From assembly GCF_900637555.1 (NCBI RefSeq), contig NZ_LR134378.1, forward strand, positions 2,552,001-2,616,000: a DNA stretch of 64,000 nucleotides, read 5' to 3'. Of this stretch, positions 53,872 to 64,000 are shown in pieces. The position numbers were made by a program, and so were the translations under genes. Under the pieces are notes generated by a model. It had not been told where the DNA came from. It saw nothing but the letters and a program-made list of their open reading frames with translations, and made no database searches. Each line of letters begins with the position of its first letter. Positions within the stretch are counted from its first letter, which is position 1. The DNA comes from Lautropia mirabilis. GTDB taxonomy: Bacteria; Pseudomonadota; Gammaproteobacteria; Burkholderiales; Burkholderiaceae_E.

Positions 53872-55365
53872 TCAGCCCAGGTGCCAGGCGCTGCGGATGG
53901 CTGCCACGCACAGGGCCATCAGCGGCCCGGGCAGCAGGCCCAGCAGCAGTACGGCCACACCATTGATGGCCATCAGTGTCCGCGCCTGACCATCCACCAC
54001 GATGTCGGCGTCATCCTCGACCTTGTCGAAGAACATCACCTTGACAACACGGATGTAGTAGAAGGCGCCGATCAGCGACATCAGCACGGCGTAGATCGCC
54101 AGCCAGGTGTAGCCGGCAGCCACCACCGACTTCAGCACCGCCAGCTTGGCATAGAAGCCCACCAGCGGCGGGATGCCGGCCAGCGAGAACATCAGCAGCA
54201 GCATCACGCCAGCCAGCCAGGGGCTGCGACGCGCCAGACCGGCAAAGTCCGAGATCTCCTCGGCCTCGAAGCCCTCGCGTGCCAGGAACTGGATGAGACC
54301 GAAGGTACCCAGCGTGGTCAGCACATAGCTGATCATGTAGAAGAGCGCGTTGCCGAAGGCCTCGTGCGACGGCGGGAAGCCCTCGCCACCGTAGACACCC
54401 GCCAGACCCAGCAGGACGAAGCCGACCTGCGAGATGGTGGAATAGGCCAGCATCCGCTTCAGGTTGGTCTGGGCCACGGCCACGATGTTGCCGATGCCCA
54501 GCGACAGCACCGCCAGGATGATCAGCATCTGCTGCCACAGGCCCGCCATCTCGATGACGGCCTCACCCAGCAGACGGAACAGCAGCGCGAATGCCGCCAG
54601 CTTGGGGCCGGCCGCCACGAGCAGCGTGGCCACGGTGGGCGCGCCGTGGTAGACATCGGGCACCCACATGTGGAACGGAACGGCTCCCAGCTTGAAGGCC
54701 AGGCCGGCCACCAGGAACACCATGCCGAAGGCCAGCACCTGCGGCGAGGCCATGCCGCTGTAGACGCGGCCCATGATCTCGGCAATGTCCAGCGAGCCGG
54801 TGGCCCCATAGACCATCGACATGCCGTAGAGCAGGAAACCTGAAGCCAGCGCGCCCAGCACGAAGTACTTCATGGCGGCCTCGGTGCCCTGCGTCCAGTT
54901 GCGGCGCAGGCCGATAGCGGCATACAGCGACAGCGACATCAGCTCCAGGCCCAGGTACAGCACCAGCAGGTTGCCGCCCGAAATCATCACCATCTGGCCC
55001 AGCAGCGAAAAGAGCGCCAGCACGTACAGGTCAGCGCCCCGGATGCCCCGGTCAGCCATGTAACCGCGTGAATAGATGATGATGCTGCCGGTGCAGACAA
55101 TGCCGCAGACCTTCAGCAGGTAGGCCAGATCGTCGGCCAGGTACATGTGCCCGAAGGCCTGTTGCGGCCCATGGTTGTACTGCCAGAGCACCGCCACCAG
55201 CGGCGCCACCAGCACCAGCAGCGCCATGCGGTCGGCGCGCATCGAGCGTTCCTTCCTGCCGGTCAGCGCCTCCACCACCAGGAAGACGCAGATGCCAAGC
55301 ATCAGCAGGATCTCTGGCGCCAGCGCGGCCAGATTGAGTTCATGCAGGGTCAGTGACACGGCCAT
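53872..55365 (-). CDS. nuoN: NADH-quinone oxidoreductase subunit N
   Basis: Antiporter-like membrane subunit of complex I that pumps protons. The 497-residue protein has about 14 hydrophobic helices and the family blocks LLVLYLGLELMSLSLYA, FVLGALASGFLLYGMSMVYG, HMWVPDVYHGAPTVATLLVAAGPKLAAF and QTNLKRMLAYSTISQVGFVLLG. The key Glu and Lys residues of the half-channels are present in these blocks. It is the last nuo gene, 12 bp after nuoM. Confidence 0.95.
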   Translation of the reverse strand: MAVSLTLHELNLAALAPEILLMLGICVFLVVEALTGRKERSMRADRMALLVLVAPLVAVLWQYNHGPQQAFGHMYLADDLAYLLKVCGIVCTGSIIIYSRGYMADRGIRGADLYVLALFSLLGQMVMISGGNLLVLYLGLELMSLSLYAAIGLRRNWTQGTEAAMKYFVLGALASGFLLYGMSMVYGATGSLDIAEIMGRVYSGMASPQVLAFGMVFLVAGLAFKLGAVPFHMWVPDVYHGAPTVATLLVAAGPKLAAFALLFRLLGEAVIEMAGLWQQMLIILAVLSLGIGNIVAVAQTNLKRMLAYSTISQVGFVLLGLAGVYGGEGFPPSHEAFGNALFYMISYVLTTLGTFGLIQFLAREGFEAEEISDFAGLARRSPWLAGVMLLLMFSLAGIPPLVGFYAKLAVLKSVVAAGYTWLAIYAVLMSLIGAFYYIRVVKVMFFDKVEDDADIVVDGQARTLMAINGVAVLLLGLLPGPLMALCVAAIRSAWHLG

Positions 55366-55377
55366 GCCTCTCTATGT

Positions 55378-56877
55378 CTACTTGAGCTTGGTTTGGGAAA
55401 CGTGCGTGAGCAGCTGCTCCACCGAGACCTGGATCAGGTCGGTGAAGAACTTCGGATAGATGCCCATGAACAGGACGAGTGCGGCCATCAGCATCAGCAG
55501 CCAGAACTCGCGCCGGTTCACGTCTTCCATCTTGTCGACGTTGGGATTGGCCACCGGGCCGAAGACCACGCGCTTGTACATCCACAGCGAATAGCCCGCG
55601 CCCCAGATCAGGGCCGTGGCGGCCAGCAGGCCAATCCAGAAGTCGAACTGCACCGCGCCCAGGATGACCAGGAACTCGCCCACGAAGCCGGAGGTGGCCG
55701 GCAGGCCCGCGTTGGCCATCGAGAACAGCAGGAACAGCGCCGCGAACTTCGGCATCCGGTTGATGACGCCACCGTAGTCGGCAATCTGCCGGGTGTGCAG
55801 GCGGTCGTAGAGCACGCCAATGCACAGGAACATCGCGCCGGCCACGAAGCCGTGCGACACCATCTGCACCACCGCACCCTGCATGCCGGTCTCGTTGAAC
55901 ATGAAGAAGCCCAGCGTGACGAAGCCCATGTGGGCGATCGACGAATAGGCCACCAGCTTCTTCATGTCGGTCTGCACCAGCGCCACCAGACCGATGTAGA
56001 TGACAGCCACCAGCGACAGCGTGATCATCAGCCAGGCCAGCTCGTGGCTGGCATCGGGCGCGATGGGCAGCGACAGGCGCAGGAAGGCATAGGCCCCCAG
56101 CTTCAACATGATGGCGGCCAGCACCACCGAGCCCCCGGTGGGTGCCTCGACGTGGGCGTCGGGCAGCCAGGTGTGCACCGGCCACATGGGGATCTTGACC
56201 GCAAAGGCCAGCAGGAAGGCCACGAAGATCAGCACCTGCTCATGCAGCGTGAGCGGCAGCCGGTGCCAGGCCAGGATCTCGAAGCTGCCCGACTGCAGAT
56301 ACAGGTAGATGATCGCCACCATCGTGAGCAGCGATCCCAGCAGGGTATAGAGGAAGAACTTGAAGGCCGCATACACGCGGTTCGGGCCGCCCCACACCCC
56401 GATGATGATGTACATCGGGATCAGCGTCGCCTCGAAGAACACGTAGAACAGCATGCCGTCGGCAGCCGCGAACACCCCGATCATCAGGCCCGAGAGGATC
56501 AGGAACGCCCCCAGGTACTGATGGACGCGGTCCTTGATGACTTCCCAGCCGGCGATGACCACCACGATCGTGATGAAGGCCGTCAGCAGCACCAGCCATA
56601 CCGAGAGGCCGTCAATGCCGAGCGAATACTCGATGCCCAGGCTCTCGATCCAGGGCTTGCGCTCGACGAACTGCAGCGCCGCCGTGGTGCGGTCGAAGCC
56701 CGTGTAAAGCGGGATGGTGACGGCAAAACCGACCAGTGAACCCAGCAGCGCCAGCCACCGCGACAGGGTCGCACGCTGTTCGTTGCCGAGCGCCAGCACG
56801 ATGATGCCGCTGATGATCGGTACCCAGATGGCGGCACTCAGCCAGCCCATGCTCAATGTCTCAGTCGTCTGTTCCAT
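55378..56877 (-). CDS. nuoM: NADH-quinone oxidoreductase subunit M
   Basis: Second antiporter-like subunit of complex I, 499 residues and about 14 helices. Diagnostic parts are SLGIDGLSVWLVLLTAFITIVVV, FYVFFEATLIPMYIIIGVWGG-type helix with the conserved Glu, VHTWLPDAHVEAPTGGSVVLAAIMLKLGAYAFLR and DMKKLVAYSSIAHMGFVTLG with the conserved Lys. Start at 56877; an ATG 27 nt later is also in frame. Confidence 0.95.
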   Translation of the reverse strand: MEQTTETLSMGWLSAAIWVPIISGIIVLALGNEQRATLSRWLALLGSLVGFAVTIPLYTGFDRTTAALQFVERKPWIESLGIEYSLGIDGLSVWLVLLTAFITIVVVIAGWEVIKDRVHQYLGAFLILSGLMIGVFAAADGMLFYVFFEATLIPMYIIIGVWGGPNRVYAAFKFFLYTLLGSLLTMVAIIYLYLQSGSFEILAWHRLPLTLHEQVLIFVAFLLAFAVKIPMWPVHTWLPDAHVEAPTGGSVVLAAIMLKLGAYAFLRLSLPIAPDASHELAWLMITLSLVAVIYIGLVALVQTDMKKLVAYSSIAHMGFVTLGFFMFNETGMQGAVVQMVSHGFVAGAMFLCIGVLYDRLHTRQIADYGGVINRMPKFAALFLLFSMANAGLPATSGFVGEFLVILGAVQFDFWIGLLAATALIWGAGYSLWMYKRVVFGPVANPNVDKMEDVNRREFWLLMLMAALVLFMGIYPKFFTDLIQVSVEQLLTHVSQTKLK

Positions 56878-56884
56878 GGTCGAT

Positions 56885-58897
56885 CTATTGCGCGCTGGCC
56901 AGAAGGGGAAGGAACCAGAACAGCAGGAAGGCCAGCCCGATGATCATGGCAATGGCATAGTGGTTGAGGAACCCCGTCTGCCCCTGACGCAGGACGCGGG
57001 AGAACCAGCCCACCAGCCGTGCGCTGCCATTGACCACCAGCCCGTCGATCAGCCCCTGGTCGCCACGTTTCCACAGCCCGGACCCCAGGCGGCGGGCACC
57101 ACCGGCGAAGAACCACTCGTTGAAGCGGTCGAGGTAGTACTTGTTCTCGAGAACCGTGTAGATGCCCTTGAACGTCTGCTGCAGGCGAGCCGGAATGGCC
57201 GGGTTCACCAGGTAGAAGTACCAGGCGGTGGCAATGCCGGCCACCATCAGCCAGAACGGCAGCGAGGTGAAGCCGTGCAGCGCCATGGCGACCCAGCCGT
57301 GCCAGTGCTCGGCAAGCGCGGCCATGGCCGGATGCCTGTCGGCGAACACCGTGATGACACCCTTGAAGTACTCGCCCGTGATCATCGAATCAGCCGCGAT
57401 AGCGCCGATGATGATGGAGGGGATGGCCAGCAGCACCAGCGGCACCGTCACCACCCAGGGCGACTCGTGAGGCACGTGAGCGCCATGGCCGTCGTGACCG
57501 TGTGCATCATGCCCGTGCGCGTCATGGCCATGCGCCGTCTCGAACCGGGGCTTGCCATGGAACACCAGGAAGTACATCCGGAACGAGTAGAAGGCCGTGA
57601 CGAACACGCCCGAGAGCAGCGCCCAGTAGGCAATGCCCGAGCCCGGCACGTTGGCGTGGTGCACCGCCTCGATGATCGACTCCTTGGAATAGAAGCCGGA
57701 GAAGAACGGCGTGCCCACCAGCGCCAGCGAACCGATCAGCGAGGTGACCCAGGTGATGGGCATGTACTTGCGCAGGCCGCCCATGTGGCGGATGTCCTGA
57801 TCGTGGTGCATGCCGATGATGACCGAACCGGCCCCCAGGAAGAGCAGCGCCTTGAAGAAGGCGTGCGTCATCAGGTGGAAGACGGCCACGCTGTAGGCCG
57901 AGGCACCCAGCGCCACGGTCATGTAGCCCAGCTGCGAGAGCGTCGAATAGGCCACCACCCGCTTGATATCGTTCTGGATGATGCCCATCAGGCCCATGAA
58001 GAAGGCAGTGATGGCACCGATGATCATCACGAAGGACAGCGCCACTTCCGACATCTCGTAGAGCGGCGACATGCGGCTGACCATGAAGATGCCGGCCGTC
58101 ACCATGGTGGCGGCGTGGATCAGCGCGGAGATCGGGGTCGGGCCTTCCATCGAGTCCGGCAACCAGACGTGCAGCGGGAACTGCGCCGACTTGCCCATGG
58201 CACCCACGAAGAGGCAAATGCAGGTCACGGTGATGAGCGACCACGGCGTGTCGCCGATCAGCTGGATCGTCACCTTCTCGAGGTTCGGAGCGGCCGCGAA
58301 GATCTCGGCATAGTCCAGGCTGCCTGTCCAGGCTACCAGCAGGCCGATGCCCAGCACGAAGCCGAAGTCACCCACGCGGTTGACCATGAAGGCCTTCAGG
58401 TTGGCGTAGATGGCCGAGGGCTTCGTGTACCAGAAGCCGATGAGCAGGTACGACACCAGACCCACCGCCTCCCAGCCGAAGAACAGCTGCAGCAGGTTGT
58501 TGGACATCACCAGCATCAGCATCGAGAACGTGAAGAGGCTGATGTAGGCAAAGAAGCGCTGATAGCCGTCGTCCTCTTCCATGTAGCCGATGGTGTAGAC
58601 GTGCACCATCAGCGACACGAAGGTCACGACCACCATCATCATGGCGGTGAGCTGGTCGATCAGGAAGCCCACTTCCATCTTCAGCTTGCCGATCACGGCC
58701 CAGCTGTAGAGGGCGCCGTTGAAGGTGTTGCCCTGCGAGACATCGTGCATGACCCACAACGAGGCCAGCAGCGACACCAGAACCCCGAGGATCGCCACCC
58801 GGTGGGTGGCCTTCTTGCCGATGGCCCGACCGGCGAAACCGGCCACCATCGCACCGACCAGTGGTGCGAAAGGTACCAGCAGATACGCTGTTTTCAT
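56885..58897 (-). CDS. nuoL: NADH-quinone oxidoreductase subunit L
   Basis: Largest antiporter-like subunit of complex I, 670 residues, with about 16 helices and the long lateral amphipathic helix at the C-terminus. It has the blocks FFGWEAVGLVSYLLIGFWY, PLHVWLPDSMEGPTPISALIHAATMVTAGIFM and NDIKRVVAYSTLSQLGYMTVALG. An unusual His-rich stretch of repeated Ala-His-Gly-His-Asp units lies near residues 455-478 in a loop (57470-57538). AGGGG precedes the ATG by 7 nt; nuoK ends 3 nt upstream. Confidence 0.95.
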   Translation of the reverse strand: MKTAYLLVPFAPLVGAMVAGFAGRAIGKKATHRVAILGVLVSLLASLWVMHDVSQGNTFNGALYSWAVIGKLKMEVGFLIDQLTAMMMVVVTFVSLMVHVYTIGYMEEDDGYQRFFAYISLFTFSMLMLVMSNNLLQLFFGWEAVGLVSYLLIGFWYTKPSAIYANLKAFMVNRVGDFGFVLGIGLLVAWTGSLDYAEIFAAAPNLEKVTIQLIGDTPWSLITVTCICLFVGAMGKSAQFPLHVWLPDSMEGPTPISALIHAATMVTAGIFMVSRMSPLYEMSEVALSFVMIIGAITAFFMGLMGIIQNDIKRVVAYSTLSQLGYMTVALGASAYSVAVFHLMTHAFFKALLFLGAGSVIIGMHHDQDIRHMGGLRKYMPITWVTSLIGSLALVGTPFFSGFYSKESIIEAVHHANVPGSGIAYWALLSGVFVTAFYSFRMYFLVFHGKPRFETAHGHDAHGHDAHGHDGHGAHVPHESPWVVTVPLVLLAIPSIIIGAIAADSMITGEYFKGVITVFADRHPAMAALAEHWHGWVAMALHGFTSLPFWLMVAGIATAWYFYLVNPAIPARLQQTFKGIYTVLENKYYLDRFNEWFFAGGARRLGSGLWKRGDQGLIDGLVVNGSARLVGWFSRVLRQGQTGFLNHYAIAMIIGLAFLLFWFLPLLASAQ

Positions 58898-58900
58898 CGG

Positions 58901-59224
58901 CTAGCCCCTCAGATGGTCGAGATCTTCGACGTTGACGGAATGGAACTGACGGAAGAGCACGACCAGGATTGCCAGGCCGATGGCCGATTCGGCCGCCGCC
59001 ACCGTCAGGATGAAGAACACGAAGATCTGGCCGGCCAGATCCCCCATGTAATGTGAAAAGGCCACGAAGTTCATGTTGACGGCGAGCAGCATCAGCTCGA
59101 TCGACATCAGCACGACGATCAGGTTGCGACGGTTGAGGAAGATCCCCACCACCCCGATCGAGAACAGGATGGCCCCCAGCGTCAGGTAGTGCGCGAGGCC
59201 CAGTTGCAGGAAATCAGCGGTCAT
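58901..59224 (-). CDS. nuoK: NADH-quinone oxidoreductase subunit K
   Basis: Small proton-channel subunit with three helices. The 107-residue length and the blocks [49 protein letters not shown] and [17 protein letters not shown], with conserved Glu residues, are classical. ATG 59224 with GAGGGG 7 nt upstream; a longer open frame upstream is rejected. Confidence 0.96.
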   Translation of the reverse strand: MTADFLQLGLAHYLTLGAILFSIGVVGIFLNRRNLIVVLMSIELMLLAVNMNFVAFSHYMGDLAGQIFVFFILTVAAAESAIGLAILVVLFRQFHSVNVEDLDHLRG

Positions 59225-59237
59225 CGTTGCACCCCTC

Positions 59238-60002
59238 TCACGATTCTTTCGAGGCTGCAGGCTTGGCCTCGGCAGATGCAGCGGCCGGCTTGGCATCGGC
59301 CGACTTGGCATCCGCGGACCCTGCAGCCGGCTGGGCTGCAGCAGGCGCCGCCTGTGCGGTTTCCGAACCCTGCCCTTCGGCCGCCTCGGCGGGTTGCGGC
59401 GGCGCAGGCACCACGGCCGACATGCTCACCAGACGCACGCGGTCGGCAGCACGCACCCGCACCTGCTGGCTGGGGTTCTGCGACTTGCGATCCTTGCGAC
59501 GGCGCAGGGTGAGCGCGATGGCTGCCACCATGGCCACCAGCAGGATCATGCCGGCGATCTCCAGCGGATAGATGTAGCCCGTGTAGAGCAGCTCACCCAG
59601 CGCCTTGGCGTTGTCGTAGTCGGCTGCCGGCTGCACCAGGTCGGCCTCCTGGACGCCACCGAAGTGGGCCCACAGCACCAGCGACAGCTCGACGACGATG
59701 ATGGCCGCCACAAAGAGCCCGACCGGCAGCGATCGCCAGAAGCCTACACGCAGGTTGTCGAGGTCGATGTCGAGCATCATGACCACGAACAGGAACAGCA
59801 CCATCACCGCGCCCACGTACACCAGCACCAGCACGATAGCCAGGAACTCGGCCTTCATCAGCAGCCAGATGGCCGCCGACGACACGAAGGTGAGCACCAG
59901 GAACAGCGCGCTGTGAACCGGGTTGCGCGCCGTGATCACGCGCGTGGCCGCAAAGACCGTCACCAGCGCGAACAGGAAAAACAAGACTGATATGACATCC
60001 AT
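59238..60002 (-). CDS. nuoJ: NADH-quinone oxidoreductase subunit J with Ala/Pro/Lys-rich tail
   Basis: Membrane subunit of complex I. Residues 1 to about 170 are a normal NuoJ with five helices ([25 protein letters not shown] is diagnostic). The last about 80 residues (59238-59480) are a non-membrane tail rich in Ala, Pro, Lys, Ser, Asp and Gln with repeated SADAK and AEAK units, not usual in NuoJ. The tail is predicted to be disordered and to face the cytoplasm or periplasm depending on helix count. Confidence 0.93.
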   Translation of the reverse strand: MDVISVLFFLFALVTVFAATRVITARNPVHSALFLVLTFVSSAAIWLLMKAEFLAIVLVLVYVGAVMVLFLFVVMMLDIDLDNLRVGFWRSLPVGLFVAAIIVVELSLVLWAHFGGVQEADLVQPAADYDNAKALGELLYTGYIYPLEIAGMILLVAMVAAIALTLRRRKDRKSQNPSQQVRVRAADRVRLVSMSAVVPAPPQPAEAAEGQGSETAQAAPAAAQPAAGSADAKSADAKPAAASAEAKPAASKES

Positions 60003-60020
60003 GTTGCCGACCGTCCTTGC

Positions 60021-60509
60021 TCAGCGATAGGGGGCATCGGCTTCGCGAGCCGCGGCGATCTCGCTCTCGTAGCGATCGCCCACGGCCAGCAGCATGTCCT
60101 TGGTGAAATACAGGTCGCCGCGCTTCTCGCCGTGATACTCGAAGATGTGGGTCTCGACGATGGAGTCGACCGGACAGGACTCCTCGCACAGCCCACAGAA
60201 GATGCACTTGGTCAGATCGATGTCGTAGCGGGTGGTGCGACGCTGTCCGTCCGCACGCACTGCCGACTCGATGGTGATGGCCATGGCCGGGCAGACCGCC
60301 TCGCAGAGCTTGCAGGCGATGCAGCGCTCTTCGCCGTTGGAATACCGGCGCAGTGCGTGCAGCCCCCGGAAGCGCGGCGACAGCGGCGTCTTCTGCTCGG
60401 GATACTGGACCGTGATCTTGCGGGCGAACAGGTAGCGCCCCGTCAGCTTCATGCCCTTGAGCAGCTCAAGCAGCAGGAAGCTGGAAAAGAAATCCTTGAT
60501 CGCTCGCAT
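60021..60509 (-). CDS. nuoI: NADH-quinone oxidoreductase subunit I
   Basis: Electron-carrying subunit of the hydrophilic arm that binds two 4Fe-4S clusters. The 162-residue protein holds both ferredoxin motifs, [12 protein letters not shown] and [12 protein letters not shown], each with four cysteines. The N-terminus is amphipathic and contacts the membrane arm. The gene starts 2 bp after nuoH ends. Confidence 0.96.
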   Translation of the reverse strand: MRAIKDFFSSFLLLELLKGMKLTGRYLFARKITVQYPEQKTPLSPRFRGLHALRRYSNGEERCIACKLCEAVCPAMAITIESAVRADGQRRTTRYDIDLTKCIFCGLCEESCPVDSIVETHIFEYHGEKRGDLYFTKDMLLAVGDRYESEIAAAREADAPYR

Positions 60510-60511
60510 CT

Positions 60512-61594
60512 TCAGCTCTTCCAGATGTTGAAGGGCGTCTGCATCCAGACGGCAATCACCAGCAGCCAGACCAGCGTGACCGGAATGAACACCTTCCAGC
60601 CCAGCCGCATGATCTGGTCATAGCGGTAGCGCGGGAAGCTGGCCCGGAACCAGATGAACAGGCTGACCAGGAAGAAGGTCTTGATGAACAGCCAGAACCA
60701 GTCCCACAGCCACTGCGGACCGATGTCGAGCCCCAGCGTGAAGAAGGGCTGCCAGCCACCGAAGAACATGATGGCGGCCAGCGCCGACACCAGGATCATG
60801 TTGGCGTACTCGGCCAGGAAGAACACCGCAAAGCTCATGCCCGCGTATTCCACCATGTGGCCGGCCACGATCTCGGACTCGCCCTCCACCACGTCGAACG
60901 GGTGACGGTTGGTCTCGGCCACGCCGGAGATGAAGTACACCACCAGCGCCGGCAACAGCGGCAGCCAGTTCCAGGACAGGAAGTTGATGCCGTGGTCGGC
61001 AAAGGTTCCCCTGCCCTGCGCCATCACGATCTCGGAGATGTTCATGCTGCCCGAGACCATCAGCACCATCACCATGCAGAAGCCGATGGCCAGCTCGTAG
61101 GACACCATCTGGGCCGCTGCACGCAGCGCGCCCAGGAACGAGTACTTCGAGTTGGAGGCCCAGCCTGCCAGGATGACGCCGTAGACCTCCAGCGAGGTCA
61201 GCGCCAGCAGCAGCAGGATGCCGGCATTGATGTTGGCCAGGGCGCGGTCGGGACCGAACGGGATGACCGACCAGGCCGCCAGCGACGGCATGATGGCCAG
61301 CACCGGCGCCACCAGAAAGAGCATGGGGCTGACCTGCGTGGGCAGCAGGATCTCCTTCAGCATCAGCTTGATGCCGTCGGCCATCGGCTGCAGCAGCCCG
61401 AGCGGGCCGGTCCGGTTCGGGCCGATCCGCACGTGCATGTAGCCGATCATCTTGCGCTCCCAGAGCGTCAGATAGGCCACGCAGATCATCAGCGGTGCCA
61501 CCAGCACGATGATCTTGATGAGGTTCCAGACGACAGGCCAGGCCATGCCCAGCCACTGCTCGCCCGTTTGGCTGATCACGTCGATGAAATTCAC
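60512..61594 (-). CDS. nuoH: NADH-quinone oxidoreductase subunit H
   Basis: Membrane subunit that forms much of the quinone site. The 360-residue protein has about eight helices and the blocks [72 protein letters not shown] and [34 protein letters not shown]. Its ATG overlaps the nuoG stop by 4 bases (ATGA). Confidence 0.97.
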   Translation of the reverse strand: MNFIDVISQTGEQWLGMAWPVVWNLIKIIVLVAPLMICVAYLTLWERKMIGYMHVRIGPNRTGPLGLLQPMADGIKLMLKEILLPTQVSPMLFLVAPVLAIMPSLAAWSVIPFGPDRALANINAGILLLLALTSLEVYGVILAGWASNSKYSFLGALRAAAQMVSYELAIGFCMVMVLMVSGSMNISEIVMAQGRGTFADHGINFLSWNWLPLLPALVVYFISGVAETNRHPFDVVEGESEIVAGHMVEYAGMSFAVFFLAEYANMILVSALAAIMFFGGWQPFFTLGLDIGPQWLWDWFWLFIKTFFLVSLFIWFRASFPRYRYDQIMRLGWKVFIPVTLVWLLVIAVWMQTPFNIWKS

Positions 61595-64000
61595 TTGACG
61601 GCCTCCAGCGTGATCGGTCCGAACATTGCGGGCAGCGCCGTGACCGAGACATGCGCCGCCGGCACCCAGGCCACGTCCTGGGCCAGCCGGTCATCGCGGA
61701 CCAGCGGCAGCACGATCTCGTGACCGTCCTGGCTGACCCGCACCTCGGCCGCCCCTTCCAGACCCAGACGGGCCAGCGTCTCGCCATGCAGGCGGACCAC
61801 CGGCGCGCGGGCATCGGCAGTCTTCTGGAGCGCCGTGCCGCGCCGCACCAGGGCATCGACCGAATAGATGGGCACGCTGGCCAGCCGCTGCAGCACCCCG
61901 GCCCACGGCAGGGCACGGTAGGCTGGCAGCTGGGGCGCCACCTGGTTGTTCAGGAGCCGCCCGAAATGGCGGCCATCGGGAATGGGTGCTGCCGAGAGCG
62001 ACTCCTTGCGCACCAGGCTGCGGCGCAGGCCGGCACCCGGGCGGTTGGACGAGGCCGGTGCGACGGGCCGCGCCGGCTCCGCTGCGACAGGTTCGACCGC
62101 ACCGGCCAGCGCCCGCTGGCGCACCTGCTCGACGCTCTCGAAATCGAAGCCCGGGATGCCCATGAGCGAGCCCAGCACGCGCAGCACCTTCCAGCCCGGC
62201 CGGGTCTGGCCGGCGGGACGCACGGCACCGTTGAAGCTCTGCAGCCGGCCCTCGCAGTTGACGAAGGAGCCGCCCGTTTCGGTGAACGGGGCGATGGGCA
62301 GCAGGCAGTCGGCCAGCTCCATCAGCTCGGGCGAGGCATAGGCCGTGAGCGCAATCACCGTATCGGCCTGCTTCAGGGCGGCACGGGCGGACACGGCGTC
62401 GGCGATGTCCAGCGTGGGCTCGATGCCGTGCAGCAGATAGGCACGACGCGGCTGGGCCAGCATCTGCACCACGTCCAGCCCGGAACTGCCGACGACCGGC
62501 AATGCAGTGGCCAGGTAGCCCCCTACCGAGTTGGAGGCCTCACCGATGACGCCGAAGTGTGCGCCGGTGAGCTGGGCAATGGCCTGCACCACCTGCAGGA
62601 TGGCACCATGCTGCGGATGCTGGACGACGGCATTGCCCAGCCAGATGGCGCGTTTTTCGCCTTCGGCCAGCGCAGCGGCCAGTGCCTTGGCGGCCTCGGA
62701 GGGCTCGACCTCGCCATACGGCTGGGGCACCGGCTGGCCCGCCTGGCGGGCACAGGCCACCAGCACCTCGATCAGGTGATCGAGCCAGCGGTGCGGCGCC
62801 AGCACCTGCTGTCCGGCCATCGGCATCAGCCAGTCCTCGGCCACGCCGTGCACCGAGTGGACGGCCGTGCCATTCTTGGCGGCATGACGAACCCGTGCCG
62901 ACAGCAGCGGATGATCCTTGCGGAGGAACGAACCGATGATCAGCAGCGTGTCGAAGGAATCGACCTCGTCGATGGCGTGGCCCAGCCAGGGCACGCCGGC
63001 GCGGGTGGCGTCGATGGAGAAGTCGGTCTGACGCAACCGGAAGTCGACGTTCTCGCTGCCCAGGCCACGCATCAGCGCACCGCCCAGATACAGCTCCTCC
63101 AGCGTGGAGGTCGGCGAAAGCAGCATGCCGATGGACTCGGGCCCGTGCTTCTGTGCGATGTCGGCCAGTGCGTGCGTCACGTAGTCCAGCGCGGACTCCC
63201 ACGACGCCTCGCGCCACTCGTTGTCCTGCTTGATCATCGGCACCTGCAGGCGGTCGGCCGCCTCCAGGCCCTCATACGAGAAGCGATCACGGTCCGAAAT
63301 CCAGCACTCGTTGACCGACTCGTTCTCGAAGGGAAGCACGCGCTTGACGCGATCGTGCTTGACCTGCACGACGATGTTGGAACCCAGCGAATCGTGCGGG
63401 GCTACCGAGCGACGACGGGTCAGTTCCCAGGTACGGGCCGAATAGCGGAACGGCTTGCTGGTGAGCGCGCCGACCGGGCAGATGTCGATCATGTTGCCCG
63501 ACAGCTCGGAGTCGACCGAATGGCCCAGGAAGCTGAGGATCTGCGAGTGCTCGCCGCGCCCGGCCATGCCCAGCTCCATGATGCCCCCGATCTCCTGACC
63601 GAAGCGCACGCAGCGGGTGCAGTGGATGCAGCGCGACATCTCCTCGGCGGAGATGAGCGGGCCCATGCTCTTGTGGAAGACGACCCGCTTCTCTTCACGG
63701 TAATTCGACATCGAATGACCGTAGCCCACCGCCAGGTCCTGCAGCTGGCATTCGCCGCCCTGGTCACAGATCGGACAGTCCAGCGGGTGGTTGATCAGCA
63801 GGAACTCCATCACCGCCTTCTGGGCCTCGACGGCCTTGCGGGAATGGGTGTGGACCTTCATGCCGGCGGTGACCGGCGTGGCACAGGCGGGCAGCGCCTT
63901 GGGCGCCTTCTCCACCTCCACCAGGCACATGCGGCAGCTGGCGGCAATGGAGAGCTTCTTGTGATAGCAGAAATGCGGCACGTAGACGCCGGCCGCATTG
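61591..64000 (-). CDS. nuoG: NADH-quinone oxidoreductase subunit G (cut by window edge)
   Basis: Iron-sulfur subunit of the hydrophilic arm. The frame runs past the window end: [16 protein letters not shown] precedes the internal GTG at 63981, so the true start is outside. Visible cluster motifs are CRMCLVEVE (2Fe-2S), [22 protein letters not shown] and [13 protein letters not shown] (4Fe-4S), and [16 protein letters not shown]. The C-terminal part is the molybdopterin-oxidoreductase-like domain without a cofactor. nuoA to nuoF should lie beyond 64000. Confidence 0.95.
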   Translation of the reverse strand, partial: NAAGVYVPHFCYHKKLSIAASCRMCLVEVEKAPKALPACATPVTAGMKVHTHSRKAVEAQKAVMEFLLINHPLDCPICDQGGECQLQDLAVGYGHSMSNYREEKRVVFHKSMGPLISAEEMSRCIHCTRCVRFGQEIGGIMELGMAGRGEHSQILSFLGHSVDSELSGNMIDICPVGALTSKPFRYSARTWELTRRRSVAPHDSLGSNIVVQVKHDRVKRVLPFENESVNECWISDRDRFSYEGLEAADRLQVPMIKQDNEWREASWESALDYVTHALADIAQKHGPESIGMLLSPTSTLEELYLGGALMRGLGSENVDFRLRQTDFSIDATRAGVPWLGHAIDEVDSFDTLLIIGSFLRKDHPLLSARVRHAAKNGTAVHSVHGVAEDWLMPMAGQQVLAPHRWLDHLIEVLVACARQAGQPVPQPYGEVEPSEAAKALAAALAEGEKRAIWLGNAVVQHPQHGAILQVVQAIAQLTGAHFGVIGEASNSVGGYLATALPVVGSSGLDVVQMLAQPRRAYLLHGIEPTLDIADAVSARAALKQADTVIALTAYASPELMELADCLLPIAPFTETGGSFVNCEGRLQSFNGAVRPAGQTRPGWKVLRVLGSLMGIPGFDFESVEQVRQRALAGAVEPVAAEPARPVAPASSNRPGAGLRRSLVRKESLSAAPIPDGRHFGRLLNNQVAPQLPAYRALPWAGVLQRLASVPIYSVDALVRRGTALQKTADARAPVVRLHGETLARLGLEGAAEVRVSQDGHEIVLPLVRDDRLAQDVAWVPAAHVSVTALPAMFGPITLEAVK

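Noticed and set aside
56714-59056. 780-codon frame antisense to nuoL
   Set aside because: His/Asp/Glu/Gln-rich shadow caused by third-position GC in nuoL.

Overview
The window reads as chromosomal DNA of a high-GC betaproteobacterium, most likely of the order Burkholderiales. The signs are the gmk-rpoZ-spoT group, separate relA and spoT genes, the pmbA-darP-mogA neighbourhood, a nuo operon with small gaps, a Tad pilus locus carrying an FHA-CpaF fusion, and heavy G/C third-position bias that produces very long antisense shadow frames. The genus cannot be fixed from the sequence; Lautropia or a relative is only a guess. There is no CRISPR array, rRNA operon, insertion sequence or prophage. One tRNA is present, Ser(UGA).

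Layout. 0.6-2.1 kb: a monofunctional haem catalase. 2.2-5.5 kb: gmk-rpoZ-spoT, ending at a strong bidirectional terminator. 5.7-13.4 kb: a galactose block, with the mglBAC importer on the minus strand and galT, galK and galM (Leloir pathway, no galE here) diverging from it. 13.4-17.3 kb: greB, pmbA, darP and mogA. 17.4-19.7 kb: relA. 20.1-23.0 kb: a degenerate sigma-54-activator-like protein and a Sel1/lytic transglycosylase. 23.3-37.2 kb: a minus-strand Tad (Flp pilus) locus running flp, tadG-like, tadE-like, an unknown exported protein, a small pilin-like protein, cpaB/rcpC, rcpA secretin, FHA-tadA ATPase, tadB, tadC, DUF192, a TPR protein and tadE-like. 37.7-53.7 kb: housekeeping and envelope genes (methyltransferase, isocitrate lyase, FtsX-type permease, two GT9 heptosyltransferase-family enzymes, dsbB, a CRP-family regulator, AsmA, a thioredoxin-like protein, a heat-shock-controlled Hsp20, a NYN-domain protein, tRNA-Ser, a Nudix hydrolase). 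53.9-64.0 kb: nuoG (cut by the window edge) through nuoN of respiratory complex I.

How they work together. MglB-MglA-MglC import galactose or methyl-galactoside, and GalM, GalK and GalT convert it to glucose-1-phosphate. SpoT (HD hydrolase plus synthetase) and RelA (synthetase with no visible HD motif) set (p)ppGpp. Gmk supplies GDP/GTP, and omega and GreB act on RNA polymerase. The Tad genes build a tight-adherence pilus.

Points worth a second look are a 10-bp word, GGACTAGGCC, found three times in the Tad locus and exactly 83 nt before the start codons of both flp and tadA; the activator-like protein with altered Walker B and no GAFTGA loop; hexanucleotide repeats coding for linkers in two Tad proteins; a sigma-32 promoter plus probable RNA thermometer on hsp20; paired GGGAAAACCCT boxes before mglB; and unusual tails or loops on MogA, NuoJ and NuoL.
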